Positions 63,188 through 64,000 of a stretch of 64,000 nucleotides of DNA are shown piece by piece. The notes under the pieces were generated by a model that saw only the letters and a program-made list of their open reading frames with translations, searched no databases and was not told where the DNA came from. Source of the DNA: a bacterium. GTDB lineage: Bacteria > UBP4 > UBA4092 > JAOAEQ01. Position 1 is the first letter of the stretch, and every line of letters begins with the position of its first letter. A program made the translations under genes and the position numbers. The DNA lies in NCBI GenBank assembly GCA_026416715.1, contig JAOAEQ010000005.1, forward strand, positions 1 through 64,000, in the 5' to 3' direction.

Positions 63188-64000
63188 ATGAGTAAATCGA
63201 GTACTAGAAAACCATCCGCGCGATTGATAGCGTATCAGGTGTTACTTCGTGTTGAGCAAGATAAAGCATATGCGGGATTAGCGCTGGATAGTGCCTTAGC
63301 TAAATCAACATTATCTAACCGAGATAAGCGACTGGTTACCGAGCTGGTGTATGGAACGATTCGACATCAGGGAACAATTGATTGGCTGATTGGCCAGTAT
63401 GCGAACAAATCGGATAAATGGATTTCTCTAAAGTTAAAACTAATCCTGCGATTGGGCGCTTATCAACTGTTATATTTAAATAAAATCCCGGAATTCGCAG
63501 CTGTCCACGAAACGGTTAAACTCGCAAAACAATCGGGATTAACGAAATTTGCTGGAGTGGTTAATGCGGTATTACGTCGTCTTGCGGAACATCGTGACCG
63601 GATAGAATATCCGGATAAAACGGTAGATATGGTTCGATATCTATCCGTGAAGTATTCGCATCCGGAATGGATTATTCGAATTTTTTTATCGCAGTTCGGT
63701 GTTTCAGAAACAGAACATTTATTAGCGGTGAATAATCAACCTGCGCCGATAACTCTTCGGGTGAACCAATTAAAATGCACTGTTAACCAGGTAGAACAAC
63801 TATTGACTCAGGCGAACTTGGATGTTGTGAAACATCAATACGTATCGAACGCATTACAAATTAGCCGATTACCGAGGTCAATTCAGGATTTACCTGGATA
63901 TCAAGAAGGGTATTTTACGGTACAGGATCCCGCTTCAATATTAGTTGCCGATTTAGTGCATCCAAAACCAGGGCAGACGATAGTCGATTTATGTGCGGCA
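63188..64000 (+). CDS. rsmB: 16S rRNA (cytosine-967 C5)-methyltransferase, 3' end outside window
   Basis: The frame is open from ATG at 63188 to the window end (271 codons seen of ~440 expected). The N-terminal ~140 residues are the NusB-like RNA-binding domain (RLIAYQVLLRVEQDKAYAGLALDSAL; RDKRLVTELVYGTIRHQGTIDWL; FAAVHETVKLAKQSG; GVVNAVLRRL). The start of the SAM-binding methylase follows: PITLRVNQLK, YFTVQDPASILVADLV and IVDLCAA, where motif I is cut by the window edge. It methylates C967 of 16S rRNA with a catalytic Cys still downstream. A promoter lies at 63137-63165. Confidence 0.93.
   Translation, partial: MSKSSTRKPSARLIAYQVLLRVEQDKAYAGLALDSALAKSTLSNRDKRLVTELVYGTIRHQGTIDWLIGQYANKSDKWISLKLKLILRLGAYQLLYLNKIPEFAAVHETVKLAKQSGLTKFAGVVNAVLRRLAEHRDRIEYPDKTVDMVRYLSVKYSHPEWIIRIFLSQFGVSETEHLLAVNNQPAPITLRVNQLKCTVNQVEQLLTQANLDVVKHQYVSNALQISRLPRSIQDLPGYQEGYFTVQDPASILVADLVHPKPGQTIVDLCAA

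Noticed and set aside
1-64000. CRISPR arrays, insertion sequences or prophage
   Set aside because: No regularly spaced repeats, transposase motifs or phage genes were seen on either strand.

Overview
The window is 64 kb of AT-rich chromosomal DNA from a two-membrane (diderm) bacterium. LptD, a LptF/G-type permease, lipoproteins and an O-antigen-type polysaccharide locus point to an outer membrane. A prepilin peptidase points to type IV pilus or pseudopilus secretion. The gene mix (two TPR-tailed GT-C enzymes, C25 peptidases, a TatD/radical-SAM fusion, an iron-sulfur-less MutY-like protein, a class II photolyase) fits an uncultivated candidate-phylum lineage. The sequence alone does not let me name the phylum. 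I see no phage, insertion sequence or CRISPR array.

Layout. 1-4440 (+): the 3' part of a TMTC-like GT-C/TPR protein, a HEPN/MNT toxin-antitoxin pair, and a DUF2723 (TMEM260-like) GT-C enzyme with TPRs. 4637-7640 (+): housekeeping genes rpmE, DUF1385, prfA, a MerR regulator and tRNA-Pro(GGG). 7656-10630 (-): aroC, aroE and pilD. 11068-11835 (+): a secreted Pro/Tyr/Trp-rich protein with a Spy/CpxP-like tail. It converges on a response regulator and argB (-), followed by a B12/radical SAM protein (-).

15365-49277 is a ~34 kb run of minus-strand genes that looks like one surface-polysaccharide and surface-protein locus. In the direction of transcription it starts with GDP-sugar enzymes (RMD-like, then GMD-like). 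Next come two C25 (gingipain-type) peptidase paralogues, a CehA-like PHP lipoprotein and a TPR/beta-sandwich membrane protein. A bactoprenol-type GT2, a frameshifted methyltransferase and a large membrane protein with a tandemly duplicated domain follow. Then come an unknown secreted protein, a nucleotidyltransferase-like protein, an alkaline-phosphatase-superfamily enzyme and a methyltransferase. The last part holds a Wzx-type flippase, three GT4 glycosyltransferases, a Wzy/WaaL-type ligase, a GDP-mannose 3,5-epimerase-like enzyme, a WbaP-type initiating transferase, a Wzz-type chain-length protein, a GT-C enzyme and a DPM1-like GT2. Together these could make GDP-D-rhamnose and GDP-L-galactose, assemble a repeat unit on undecaprenyl phosphate, flip and polymerise it, and decorate surface proteins.

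49513-60068 (+): LPS export (LptF/G-like, LptD), a thioredoxin-fold/TPR protein without CxxC, ndk, a TatD-radical SAM fusion, gatA, gatB and a SAM hydrolase. 60070-63000 (-): class II photolyase, MutY-like glycosylase and a small secreted protein. 63188-end (+): rsmB, cut by the window edge.

The best candidate for something undescribed is 37482-47075. Two C25 peptidase paralogues, a PHP lipoprotein and a TPR protein sit together, and one peptidase shares a C-terminal beta-sandwich domain with the TPR protein. Second are the two bacterial relatives of the eukaryotic O-mannosyltransferases (TMTC and TMEM260), about 1.1 kb apart.
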